From Mixta sp. Marseille-Q2659 (GTDB taxonomy: Bacteria > Pseudomonadota > Gammaproteobacteria > Enterobacterales > Enterobacteriaceae), in NCBI RefSeq assembly GCF_940807255.1, contig NZ_CALNWY010000026.1, positions 1-61,534 on the forward strand: a stretch of DNA of 61,534 nucleotides. Reading direction: 5' to 3'. A program made the position numbers and the translations under genes. This document shows positions 53,740 to 61,534 of this stretch, piece after piece (position 1 is the stretch's first letter; each line of letters opens with the position of its first letter). The notes beneath the pieces are model-generated. The model saw nothing but the letters and a program-made list of their open reading frames with translations, searched no databases and had not been told where the DNA came from.

Positions 53740-54711
53740 ATGAAATACTGGTTAACCGGCGCGTTAACGCTGCTGATCGCCTCCAGCGCCTGGGCGGAAA
53801 ATTACAACATCGCCTCTTCCCGCTCGAAAAATCTGGATGTCTGGATCGATAACGTCAAAAGCCAGCAGGCAGAAGACTGGTGTGCGCCTCAGGTGCCGCT
53901 GCGTATTGTGCTGAAAGGCCAGCATTCGCCTGCGGTGCTGGAGGATTTCCTGCCGAAGGTCGGCGCGCTGATGGTGCGCGCGTGCGGCAGCAAGCTGACC
54001 ACGCTGAACTGGCACACCGAAGACGCGGCAGGGAAAAAGCTGGCGCAGGGCAGCGCGGACAAAGCCAGCGGCTGGAAGGTCACGATCGCGCCCGAAGCGC
54101 CGCAAAACGTCGCCCCGGCTGAAACGCCCGCGGTAAAGCCGGAAGATCTCTCGCCGCCGGCGGATACCACGCCGTGGCTGCAGTTCAGCCTGCTTGACGG
54201 CTGCCATTTCCGTACCTGGTGGAGCGATGACGATCGCGTCGGTGCGCTGTTTGTCCCGGCAAAAGAGGGCATGAAATGCGGTGCCGACGGCTGGTTAAGC
54301 GGGCAGGGCCAGCTGACGCGCGTCGAACACGGCGGCGCGAAAAATATCGCCGTGACGTTCCTGCAGGGCTTCCCGGTGCTGGGGCTGGCGGCGAAAAGCG
54401 ATAAGCGCGGCCTGCAGATGACCACCGTCAATCATGAGCGCATGGTGCTGGCCGACGAACGTTCGCCACAAAGCTGGCTGATTCTGCCGTGGTCGAACGA
54501 TCTTAACGGCTGGCAGGCGACCGGCACCGTGGCGGTTCAGATAAGCCAGACGGAAGCCAGCGATGAAGCCGCGTTGAAAGCGCGCCTGAATGAAGTGCGC
54601 AAAGTGTGGATACCTTATGTTAACCACGCGGCGCTGACCATTCAGCTGGTCGATGAGCTACATCCGCAGCTAAAAGATCCGGCGGCAGGCGCCTGGCGCA
54701 CCATTAAATAA
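53740..54711 (+). CDS. Periplasmic T6SS-linked protein of unknown function
   Basis: This 323-residue protein has a clear signal peptide (residues 1-19, ending SAWA) and two domains joined by a Pro-rich linker near residues 125-145. It contains five Cys, among them WCAPQ, ACGSK, DGCHF and KCGADG, so disulfides are likely. No family is recognised with confidence. Position between pppA and tagJ in a compact operon implies a role in the apparatus or its control. Confidence 0.7.
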   Translation: MKYWLTGALTLLIASSAWAENYNIASSRSKNLDVWIDNVKSQQAEDWCAPQVPLRIVLKGQHSPAVLEDFLPKVGALMVRACGSKLTTLNWHTEDAAGKKLAQGSADKASGWKVTIAPEAPQNVAPAETPAVKPEDLSPPADTTPWLQFSLLDGCHFRTWWSDDDRVGALFVPAKEGMKCGADGWLSGQGQLTRVEHGGAKNIAVTFLQGFPVLGLAAKSDKRGLQMTTVNHERMVLADERSPQSWLILPWSNDLNGWQATGTVAVQISQTEASDEAALKARLNEVRKVWIPYVNHAALTIQLVDELHPQLKDPAAGAWRTIK

Positions 54712-54729
54712 CTCGCAAAAGGAAGCGCT

Positions 54730-55560
54730 ATGCACTCTTTAAACCAACTGCTGGCGGGCGGCTCGCTCAATGAAACCCTGGCGCGCGTCGAGTCGCAGCT
54801 CAAAGCGGCTCCGGCCGATGCCGATTTGCGCGCGGCTTTTGTGCAGCTGCTGTGCCTGGCGGGCAACTGGACGCGGGCGCAAACCCAGCTGAAATCCTGG
54901 GAGGCGCTTAAGCCTCAGGCGCAGCCGACCGTCACGCTGCTGAATCAGGCGATTCACGGCGAATTACAGCGGGCGGTGGTGTTCGCCGGCGAAGGGCAGC
55001 CGCGTCTGCCGGGCGCTGCATACGGCTGGGCAGAATCACTGTTCGCTGCTTTGCAGGCGGATATTCAGGGCGAACGGATGCAGGCGCAGGCGTTACGCCA
55101 GGCCGCGCTGGACGCTGCCGCGCTCAATCCCGGTAGCGCGCTTGAGCAGGGCAGCGAGCAGGCACAGCTTTTTGACTGGCTGATCGACGGCGATGCGCGA
55201 CTTGGCCCGATCTGCGAACTACTGGTAAACGGCAGCTATTTCTGGGTGCCGTTCAGCGCCATCGCCGAAATGCGCTTTCAGGCGCCCGCCAGCGTCACGG
55301 ATCTGGTCTGGCGGCACACGCTGGTGCGGCTGGTGGACGGATCTGAGCTGGTGTGTCAGGTGCCGGTGCGCTATCCCTTCGCGGCGGACGCCGACGACAA
55401 CCTGCGGCTGGCGCGCCTGACCGACTGGCAGCCGCTGGACGACGCGCAGCAGCACTATATCGGCCACGGGCAAAAGGTCTGGCTGAACGATAGCCTGGAA
55501 TTTTCTCTGCTGAGCCTGGAGACGCTGAGCTTTGTCGCCAGCGATCTGGCCGATGCGTAA
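54730..55560 (+). CDS. tagJ: T6SS accessory protein TagJ (ImpE/SciE family)
   Basis: This 276-residue protein begins with the ImpE pattern LLAGGSLNETLARVESQLKA and has TPR-like helices in the first half and the conserved INGNYFWVPF-like block (LVNGSYFWVPFSAI). In Pseudomonas the homologue HsiE1 binds an N-terminal helix of TssB and modulates sheath recycling. AAGGAAG precedes the ATG. Confidence 0.9.
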   Translation: MHSLNQLLAGGSLNETLARVESQLKAAPADADLRAAFVQLLCLAGNWTRAQTQLKSWEALKPQAQPTVTLLNQAIHGELQRAVVFAGEGQPRLPGAAYGWAESLFAALQADIQGERMQAQALRQAALDAAALNPGSALEQGSEQAQLFDWLIDGDARLGPICELLVNGSYFWVPFSAIAEMRFQAPASVTDLVWRHTLVRLVDGSELVCQVPVRYPFAADADDNLRLARLTDWQPLDDAQQHYIGHGQKVWLNDSLEFSLLSLETLSFVASDLADA

Positions 55561-56119
55561 TACACCGATGACCGACGGCGACGATCAGCTACGCGGCGGC
55601 TATCGCCTGCGTAAAGATGCCTCGCTTAACGTGCGCGATAAGCTGCAACCTTCGCTGCTGGATCGCCTGACGGACGATGAGCCGGACAAACGTGAGGAGA
55701 GCGTCAGCCAGCGGCTCATTTCGCACAGCACGCTGAGGCGGCATGTACTGCGCGACCTGCAATGGCTGTTTAACACCATTAACAGCGAGGCACAGCATGA
55801 TCTGGCGCCGTTTAGCCAGGTACGGCGTTCGGTGCTGGACTTTGGCGTCGCGCCGCTGGCCGGGCAACGCATGTCCGATATTGAGTGGCACGATATCCAG
55901 CGCAAGCTGACCGAAGCGATTATCAACTTCGAGCCGCGCATTCTGCCGCAGGGTTTGCAGGTACGCTGCATCTCCGATACCCGCTCACTCAATCTGCATA
56001 ACGTGCTGTCGATTGAAATCAAAGGGCGCCTGTGGTGCGTGCCTTATCCGCTGGAGTTTCTGTTCCGCACCGATGTGGATCTGGAAAACGGCAATTTTGA
56101 GTTAAAAGATGTAGGTTAA
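55553..56119 (+). CDS. tssE: T6SS baseplate protein TssE (gp25-like)
   Basis: This is a gp25-like wedge protein of 188 residues if it starts at the ATG overlapping the tagJ stop; a second ATG at 55568 is also possible. Conserved blocks are LRRHVLRDLQWLFNT, SVLDFGVAPLAG and INFEPRI, the last being the gp25 hallmark. It ends two bases before tssF. Confidence 0.92.
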   Translation: MRNTPMTDGDDQLRGGYRLRKDASLNVRDKLQPSLLDRLTDDEPDKREESVSQRLISHSTLRRHVLRDLQWLFNTINSEAQHDLAPFSQVRRSVLDFGVAPLAGQRMSDIEWHDIQRKLTEAIINFEPRILPQGLQVRCISDTRSLNLHNVLSIEIKGRLWCVPYPLEFLFRTDVDLENGNFELKDVG

Positions 56120-56121
56120 GC

Positions 56122-57996
56122 ATGGACAGTAAACTGCTCGAATACTACAACCGTGAGCTGGCGTACCTGCGTGAAATGGGCGAGGAGTTTGCGGAGCGCT
56201 ATCCGAAAGTGGCCGGGCGTCTGGGTATGCACGGCATCGATGTCGCCGATCCTTACGTTGAACGCATGATGGAAGGCTTCGCCTTTTTGACCTCACGCGT
56301 GCAGCTCAAAATGGACGCGGAGTTTCCGCGCTTTTCGCAGCGTTTACTGGAGATGATTGCACCGGGTTATCTGGCGCCTACGCCGTCAATGGCGATTGCC
56401 GAACTCCATCCTGACAGTAAAAAAGGCGATATTAACCGCGGCTTTCTGGTGCCGCGCGGCACCATGATGGACAGCCAGCTGCTGAAGAAAAACGGCGTTA
56501 CCTGCAGCTACGCTACGGCGCACGACGTTACGCTGCTGCCGCTGACCATTAAACAGGTTGAGCTGGGCGGCATTCCGGCGGATATTCCGCTGGGACAAAT
56601 GGGGCTGAGCCAGCGCGGCGCAGTCAGTGCGCTGCGTATCCGGCTGAGCTGTGAGCCTTCCACCACGCTGGATCATGTGGATTTCGACCAGTTGGTTTTC
56701 TTCCTGAGCGGCCCCGATATTGAAGCCTTAACGCTGCTGGAGTTGCTGATGCAGCATACGGTCGGCATCTTCTGCCAGACGGTCGGCGCAGAGCCGCGTC
56801 GCCAGGTACTCAGCGACGATGCCCTGAAACAGGAAGGCTTTGCGCCGGATCAGGCGCTGCTGCCGGACGATTTGCGTAACTTCGACGGTTATCGCCTGCT
56901 CCAGGAATATTTCGCTTTTCCGGCACGCTTCCAGTTTATCAGCATCAGCCAGCTACGCCCGCTGCTGGCGCAGGCCGACGGCGAGCGCGAATTCGAAATT
57001 GTACTGCTGCTGGATAAGGCGGACGCCGCGCTGGAGCGCGTGGTGGACAGCAGCCATCTGGCGCTGCACTGCACGCCGGTGATTAACCTGTTTCCCCGCG
57101 TAGCCGAGCGTCAGAAGCTCAGCGAAAGCAGTCATGAATATCATCTGGTGGTCGATAATATTCGCCCGCTGGACTATGAGATTTACGCGGTACAGAAGCT
57201 GTACGGCGCGCGGGACGGCCAGCGTGAAGAGCAGATTTTCCGCCCTTTCTGGAGTACCTACAGCCGCGACGACGGCAACTACGGCGCCTATTTTTCCCTG
57301 CGGCGCGAACAGCGCACGCTGTCGGAACATGCTCAGCGCTACGGCACGCGCACCGGCTATGTCGGATCGGAAGTTTTCCTCTCGCTGGTGGATGAACAGC
57401 ATGCGCCCTGGCGCGACGATTTGCGCTATGTCACCGCCGAGGTGTTGTGTACCAGCCGCGATCTGCCGTTGATGCTGCTTCAGCAGGATCGGCAGGGCTT
57501 TAAGCTACCGGATTCGGTGCCTGCCGCCGGATTGACGATGCGTAAAGGGCCAACGCCGCCGCGTAAGGCGCTGGCGGAAGGGATGGCAACCTGGCGCTTA
57601 ATCAGCCACTTACAGATGAACTATCTCAGCCTGATGGACAGTAACGATGGCGAAGGGGCTGCCGCGTTGCGCCAGATGCTGGGACTTTACGCCAACCTGG
57701 CGGAAGCACCGGTGGCGCGCCAGATTGAAGGCATTCGCCACTGTCGGCTGCGTCCGGTGCATCGGCGCGTGCCGGAGCCTGGCCCGATTGTGTTTGCGCG
57801 CGGCATCGGCATCGAGCTGACGGTAGACGAGCAGGCGTTTTCCGGCAGCAGCCCGTGGCTGTTCGGCAGCGTGCTGGAGCGCCTCTTTTCGCGGCTGGTC
57901 GCCAGCAACAGCTTTACCGAAATGACCTTAATTAGCCAGCAGCGCGGCGAAGTGGGCTACTGGCCGCCGCGCATGGGTAAAAGGGCGTTGATATGA
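56122..57996 (+). CDS. tssF: T6SS baseplate protein TssF
   Basis: At 624 residues this is standard TssF. It starts with LLEYYNRELAYLREMGEEFA and includes MEGFAFLTSRVQLKMD and VPRGTMMDSQ. It forms the baseplate wedge with TssG, TssE and TssK. It overlaps tssG by four bases (ATGA). Confidence 0.95.
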   Translation: MDSKLLEYYNRELAYLREMGEEFAERYPKVAGRLGMHGIDVADPYVERMMEGFAFLTSRVQLKMDAEFPRFSQRLLEMIAPGYLAPTPSMAIAELHPDSKKGDINRGFLVPRGTMMDSQLLKKNGVTCSYATAHDVTLLPLTIKQVELGGIPADIPLGQMGLSQRGAVSALRIRLSCEPSTTLDHVDFDQLVFFLSGPDIEALTLLELLMQHTVGIFCQTVGAEPRRQVLSDDALKQEGFAPDQALLPDDLRNFDGYRLLQEYFAFPARFQFISISQLRPLLAQADGEREFEIVLLLDKADAALERVVDSSHLALHCTPVINLFPRVAERQKLSESSHEYHLVVDNIRPLDYEIYAVQKLYGARDGQREEQIFRPFWSTYSRDDGNYGAYFSLRREQRTLSEHAQRYGTRTGYVGSEVFLSLVDEQHAPWRDDLRYVTAEVLCTSRDLPLMLLQQDRQGFKLPDSVPAAGLTMRKGPTPPRKALAEGMATWRLISHLQMNYLSLMDSNDGEGAAALRQMLGLYANLAEAPVARQIEGIRHCRLRPVHRRVPEPGPIVFARGIGIELTVDEQAFSGSSPWLFGSVLERLFSRLVASNSFTEMTLISQQRGEVGYWPPRMGKRALI

Positions 57997-59033
57997 AGCC
58001 GACGGTGCGTATTGCGCAGCGCCTGCCGGAAAATTTCTGGCACGGCTTAATGCAGGCGCCCTGGCGCTACGATCTGTTTCAGTTGCTGCGGCGTCTCGAT
58101 GCGCAGGGCGGTGAAAGATATCCGCTGGGACGGGCGCCGCTGCCGCGCCATGAACCGCTGCGCATTGGACAGACGCCCTCGCTGGCCTTTGCACCGTCAA
58201 CGCTGGCGGCGGTCAGCGCGCGTGAAGGAAGTTCGCTGCACGATGTATCGATTTTGAGCTTTGGCCTGTTTGGACCGAACGGGCCGCTGCCTATCCATAT
58301 GACGGAACATGCGCGGGCGCGACTTTATCATCATCAGGATCCCAGCCTGACCGCCTTCGCCGACCTGTTTCATCACCGGCTGTCGCTGCTGTTTTATCGC
58401 GCCTGGGCCGATGCCCAGCCAACGGTATCGCTCGATCGCCCGGACGGCCGGCGTTTCGAACACTATCTTGCCAGCCTGATCGGTATGGGCCAGCCTGCCC
58501 AGTGCGCTCAGGGCAGCCTGAGCGAACATGCGCGCCTGATGTTGTCGGGCCATCTCAGCCGTCATGGACGTGATGCGGAAGGGCTGGAAAAAGTGTTGCG
58601 CTGCTACTTCGATGTGCCGGTGCGTATCGAGCAAAACGTCGCGCAATGGCTGCCGCTGGATAAGCGTGAGCGCGCCCGTCTGGGGGCGGGGCGGCAGAGG
58701 CCGCGTCTCGGCGAATCCGCTTTTTTAGGCGTCGCGGTGCGCGATGTTCAGCACAAGCTGCGTATTGAAATCGGCCCACTGTCGCTGGCGCGTTATCGTG
58801 AGTTTTTGCCGGGCGAGCCGCAGGCCGACGCGCTACGTGACTGGGTGCGCCAGTATCTGGGCATTGAATATGTCTGGGAGGTGCGATTGCTGTTAGCCAG
58901 CGATGAAGTACCAGGCGCGACGCTTGGCGGTCAGGGCCGGCTGGGCTACAGCGCCTGGCTGGGCCAGCAGCCGATTCCCAGGCCGCGCGGTGATTTAATC
59001 TTTAGTCCTGAGCCGACCGAACGGCTGCAATAG
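57993..59033 (+). CDS. tssG: T6SS baseplate protein TssG
   Basis: This 346-residue protein has the TssG pattern: PWRYDLFQLLRRLDAQGG at the N-terminus, LSFGLFGPNGPLPIHMTEHA in the middle and a C-terminal gp53-like domain. It bridges TssF and TssK. It looks intact. Confidence 0.94.
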   Translation: MKPTVRIAQRLPENFWHGLMQAPWRYDLFQLLRRLDAQGGERYPLGRAPLPRHEPLRIGQTPSLAFAPSTLAAVSAREGSSLHDVSILSFGLFGPNGPLPIHMTEHARARLYHHQDPSLTAFADLFHHRLSLLFYRAWADAQPTVSLDRPDGRRFEHYLASLIGMGQPAQCAQGSLSEHARLMLSGHLSRHGRDAEGLEKVLRCYFDVPVRIEQNVAQWLPLDKRERARLGAGRQRPRLGESAFLGVAVRDVQHKLRIEIGPLSLARYREFLPGEPQADALRDWVRQYLGIEYVWEVRLLLASDEVPGATLGGQGRLGYSAWLGQQPIPRPRGDLIFSPEPTERLQ

Positions 59034-59096
59034 CCATCTGTCCGTCGTTTACCGCTTTACCTTTAACCTATCCGTCAGAGAGCATCATGTCAGAAA

Positions 59097-61534
59097 TCAG
59101 CCGCGCCGTACTGTTCGGCAAACTGAACACGCTATTATTTACCTCGCTGGAGAGCGCGACGGCCTTTTGTAAGCTGCGCGGCAACCCGTATGTGGAACTG
59201 GTTCACTGGCTGCATCAGCTGATGCAGCATCAGGATGGCGATCTGCAGCAGCTGATCCGCCATTTCTCGCTCGATGAGGAGGCGCTGACGCGCGATATTG
59301 TCGCGGCGCTCGATCGTCTGCCGCGTGGCGCCAGCGCGGTTTCCGATCTGTCGGAGCATATCGACAGCGCGGTGGAGCGCGCCTGGGTTTACGGCTCGCT
59401 GAAGTTTGGCGTAACGCAGATCCGTGGCGGCCATCTGCTGATTGGCATCCTGAAAACCTTCAACCTCGCCAACGTGCTGAAAAGCATTTCGCCGCAGTTT
59501 AGCTGCCTGAGCGCCGATCTGCTGATCGCGCAGTTCGATACGCTGTTTGCCAACAGCAAAGAGGCTCAGCTGGCCAGCGCACAGCCGGAGAGCGCGGTTG
59601 CCGCACCGCAGCAGCAGGGCACGCTGGCGCAGTATGCGCAGGATCTGACGGCGCGCGCGCGCGACGGCAAAATCGATCCGGTCGCCGGACGCGATGAAGA
59701 GATCCGCCAGATGGTGGATATTCTGATGCGCCGTCGCCAGAACAATCCGTTGCTGACCGGCGAAGCGGGCGTGGGCAAAACGGCGGTGGTGGAAGGGCTG
59801 GCGCTACGTATTGCCGCCGGAGACGTGCCGCCGCCGTTGCGCGATGTGCAGCTGTGGCTGCTGGATATTGGCCTGCTGCAGGCGGGCGCGGGAATGAAAG
59901 GCGAGTTCGAGGCGCGTTTGCAGGCGCTGATTAATGAAGTACAGTCCAGCCCGACGCCGATTGTGCTGTTTATTGATGAGATCCACACGCTGGTGGGCGC
60001 GGGCGGCCAGCAGGGCACCGGCGATGCCGCCAACCTGTTGAAACCGGCGCTGGCGCGCGGTCAGCTGCGTACCATCGGCGCGACTACCTGGGCGGAATAT
60101 AAAAAGTATATCGAGAAAGATCCAGCGTTGACGCGTCGCTTCCAGACGGTGCAGGTTCACGAGCCGGATGAGGAAAAAGCGCTGCTGATGCTGCGCAGCA
60201 CCGTCAGCACGCTGGAGAAACATCATCGCGTACTGCTGCTGGATGAAGCGGTAAGCGCGGCGGTCAAACTGTCGCACCGCTATATTCCGGCGCGTCAGCT
60301 GCCCGACAAAGCGGTGGCGCTGCTTGATACCGCCTGCGCACGCGTGGCGGTCAGCCAGGGCGCGCAACCGCCGCAGCTGGAAGATTGTCTGCACCGTATC
60401 GCCGCGCTGGAAATCGAGCGTGAGATTGTCGAACGCGAAGCAAAGCTATCGGGCGGCGACAGCGAACGTCTTGCGCAGCTCGACGCGCAGCTTGCTGCAC
60501 TGGCACAGGAGCGAGAAGGCCTGACGGCGCGCTGGCAGCAGGAGCGGGAACTGGTCGATGCGATCATTGCGCTGCGCGCTGCGCTACATAGCGCTGAGAC
60601 GAGCGATCCCGCGCCGTTGCAGCAGCAGCTGGCGGAAAAGCAGCAGGCGCTGAATGCTCTGCAGGGCGAAACGCCGCTGCTGTTTGCGGCGGTGGACAGC
60701 AATGTGGTTGCGGCAGTGGTCTCCGACTGGACTGGCATTCCGCTGGGGCGCATGGTGAAAAACGAGATTGAGGCGGTGCTGAATCTGGCCGATACGCTTA
60801 ACGCGCGCGTCATTGGACAGCGTCACGGGCTGGATATGATTGCCCGCCGCGTGCGCACTTCGCGGGCGCGCCTCGACGATCCCAATAAGCCGGTGGGCGT
60901 TTTTATGCTGTGCGGGCCGTCCGGCGTCGGCAAAACTGAAACCGCGCTGGCGCTGGCGGAGTCGCTGTACGGCGGCGAGCAGAACATTATTACCATCAAT
61001 ATGAGCGAGTTCCAGGAAGCGCACACCGTTTCCACGCTGAAAGGCGCACCGCCGGGCTACGTCGGCTACGGTGAAGGCGGCGTGCTGACCGAAGCGGTGC
61101 GCCGTCGTCCCTACAGCGTGGTGCTGCTGGATGAGATCGAAAAGGCGCACCCGGACGTGCATGAAATCTTCTTCCAGGTGTTTGATAAAGGCTGGATGGA
61201 GGATGGCGAAGGCCGCCATATCGATTTCCGCAACACCATTATTATTCTGACCTCCAATGTCGGCACCCAGTTAATCAGCGCCATGTGCGCCGATCCCGAT
61301 CTGATGCCGGAGCCGGAAGCGCTGGCTGGCGCGCTGCGCGGGCCGCTGCTGGAGGTCTTTCCGCCGGCTCTGCTTGGTCGATTGCTGGTTGTACCTTACT
61401 ATCCGTTAAGCGATGCGATGCTGGCCGAGATTGTTCGCCTGCAGCTCAAACGTATCCAGCGTCGTCTTGCAGAGAATCACGCGATTATTTCGCATATTGA
61501 TGAGAGCGTCATCGACCAGATTGTGCAGCGCTGC
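59097..61534 (+). CDS. clpV: T6SS AAA+ ATPase ClpV (TssH), cut by the window end
   Basis: At least 812 residues are present. An N-terminal Clp-N-type domain binds the TssC helix; the first ATPase domain has Walker A GEAGVGKT at about residue 221 and Walker B VLFIDEIHTL. A coiled-coil middle region follows, then the second ATPase domain with GPSGVGKT at about 606 and VVLLDEIEKAHPDV. ClpV disassembles contracted sheath for reuse. The start ATG at 59097 gives the usual SRAVLFGKLN opening. About 60-80 C-terminal residues are missing because the window stops. Confidence 0.95.

Overview
The window looks like chromosomal DNA of an enterobacterium in the Enterobacterales, probably Erwiniaceae (Pantoea/Mixta/Erwinia-like). 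That placement is inferred from protein similarity and gene order, not from a marker gene. The backbone is recognisable: opgB, fhuF, yjjZ, three tRNA-Leu(CAG) genes, rsmC, holD, rimI and yjjG lie in the order known from the E. coli 99-minute region. Accessory blocks are spliced into it. Most of the DNA is visibly GC-rich. The main exception is an AT-rich island at about 46.5-50.9 kb.

Layout. 1-4.9 kb holds a sigma54-type promoter and a gfrABCDEF-like operon: a mannose-family PTS plus two SIS-domain deglycases, predicted to import and split glucoselysine or fructoselysine. A 127-bp near-copy of the EIIB gene lies in front of the promoter. 4.9-7.2 kb carries a methyltransferase, an orphan DUF1795/Eag-type chaperone gene and an RcnB-like periplasmic protein. 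7.2-13.2 kb is a polar-amino-acid-type ABC importer with a Gfo/Idh/MocA oxidoreductase and a DAO-type FAD oxidoreductase, facing a LacI-type regulator across two near-identical palindromic operators. 13.4-15.7 kb is opgB. 15.8-20.0 kb is an operon of a GlpD-like dehydrogenase, a class I aldolase and an FGGY kinase. 20.2-25.0 kb has a tautomerase, a LysR regulator, an Aer-type receptor, a wrecked ccdAB pair and a class A acid phosphatase. 25.2-31.0 kb is a metal-related stretch (PepSY and DUF2946 proteins, fhuF, a GGDEF cyclase, yjjZ) with two Fur-box candidates and a YbaK-type deacylase.

From 35 kb to the right edge runs a type VI secretion cluster: an SH3 lipoprotein, tssJ, tssK, tssL, tssM, tagF, tssA, tssB, tssC, an hcp-centred effector island, fha/tagH, pppA, an unknown periplasmic protein, tagJ, tssE, tssF, tssG and clpV (cut by the window end). 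It begins where E. coli has prfC after yjjG. tssM is split by a one-base frameshift.

The most unusual part is the island between tssC and tagH. It holds an LprI-like protein, hcp, a dead GH24 lysozyme effector whose predicted catalytic Glu codon reads TAA, a candidate immunity gene, a duplicated 3' end of hcp, an intact HExxH metallopeptidase with an overlapping lipoprotein gene (a likely effector/immunity pair), and eroded tae4/tai4 remnants. It reads like a cassette array anchored on the hcp 3' end, with one live-looking pair and two decaying ones.
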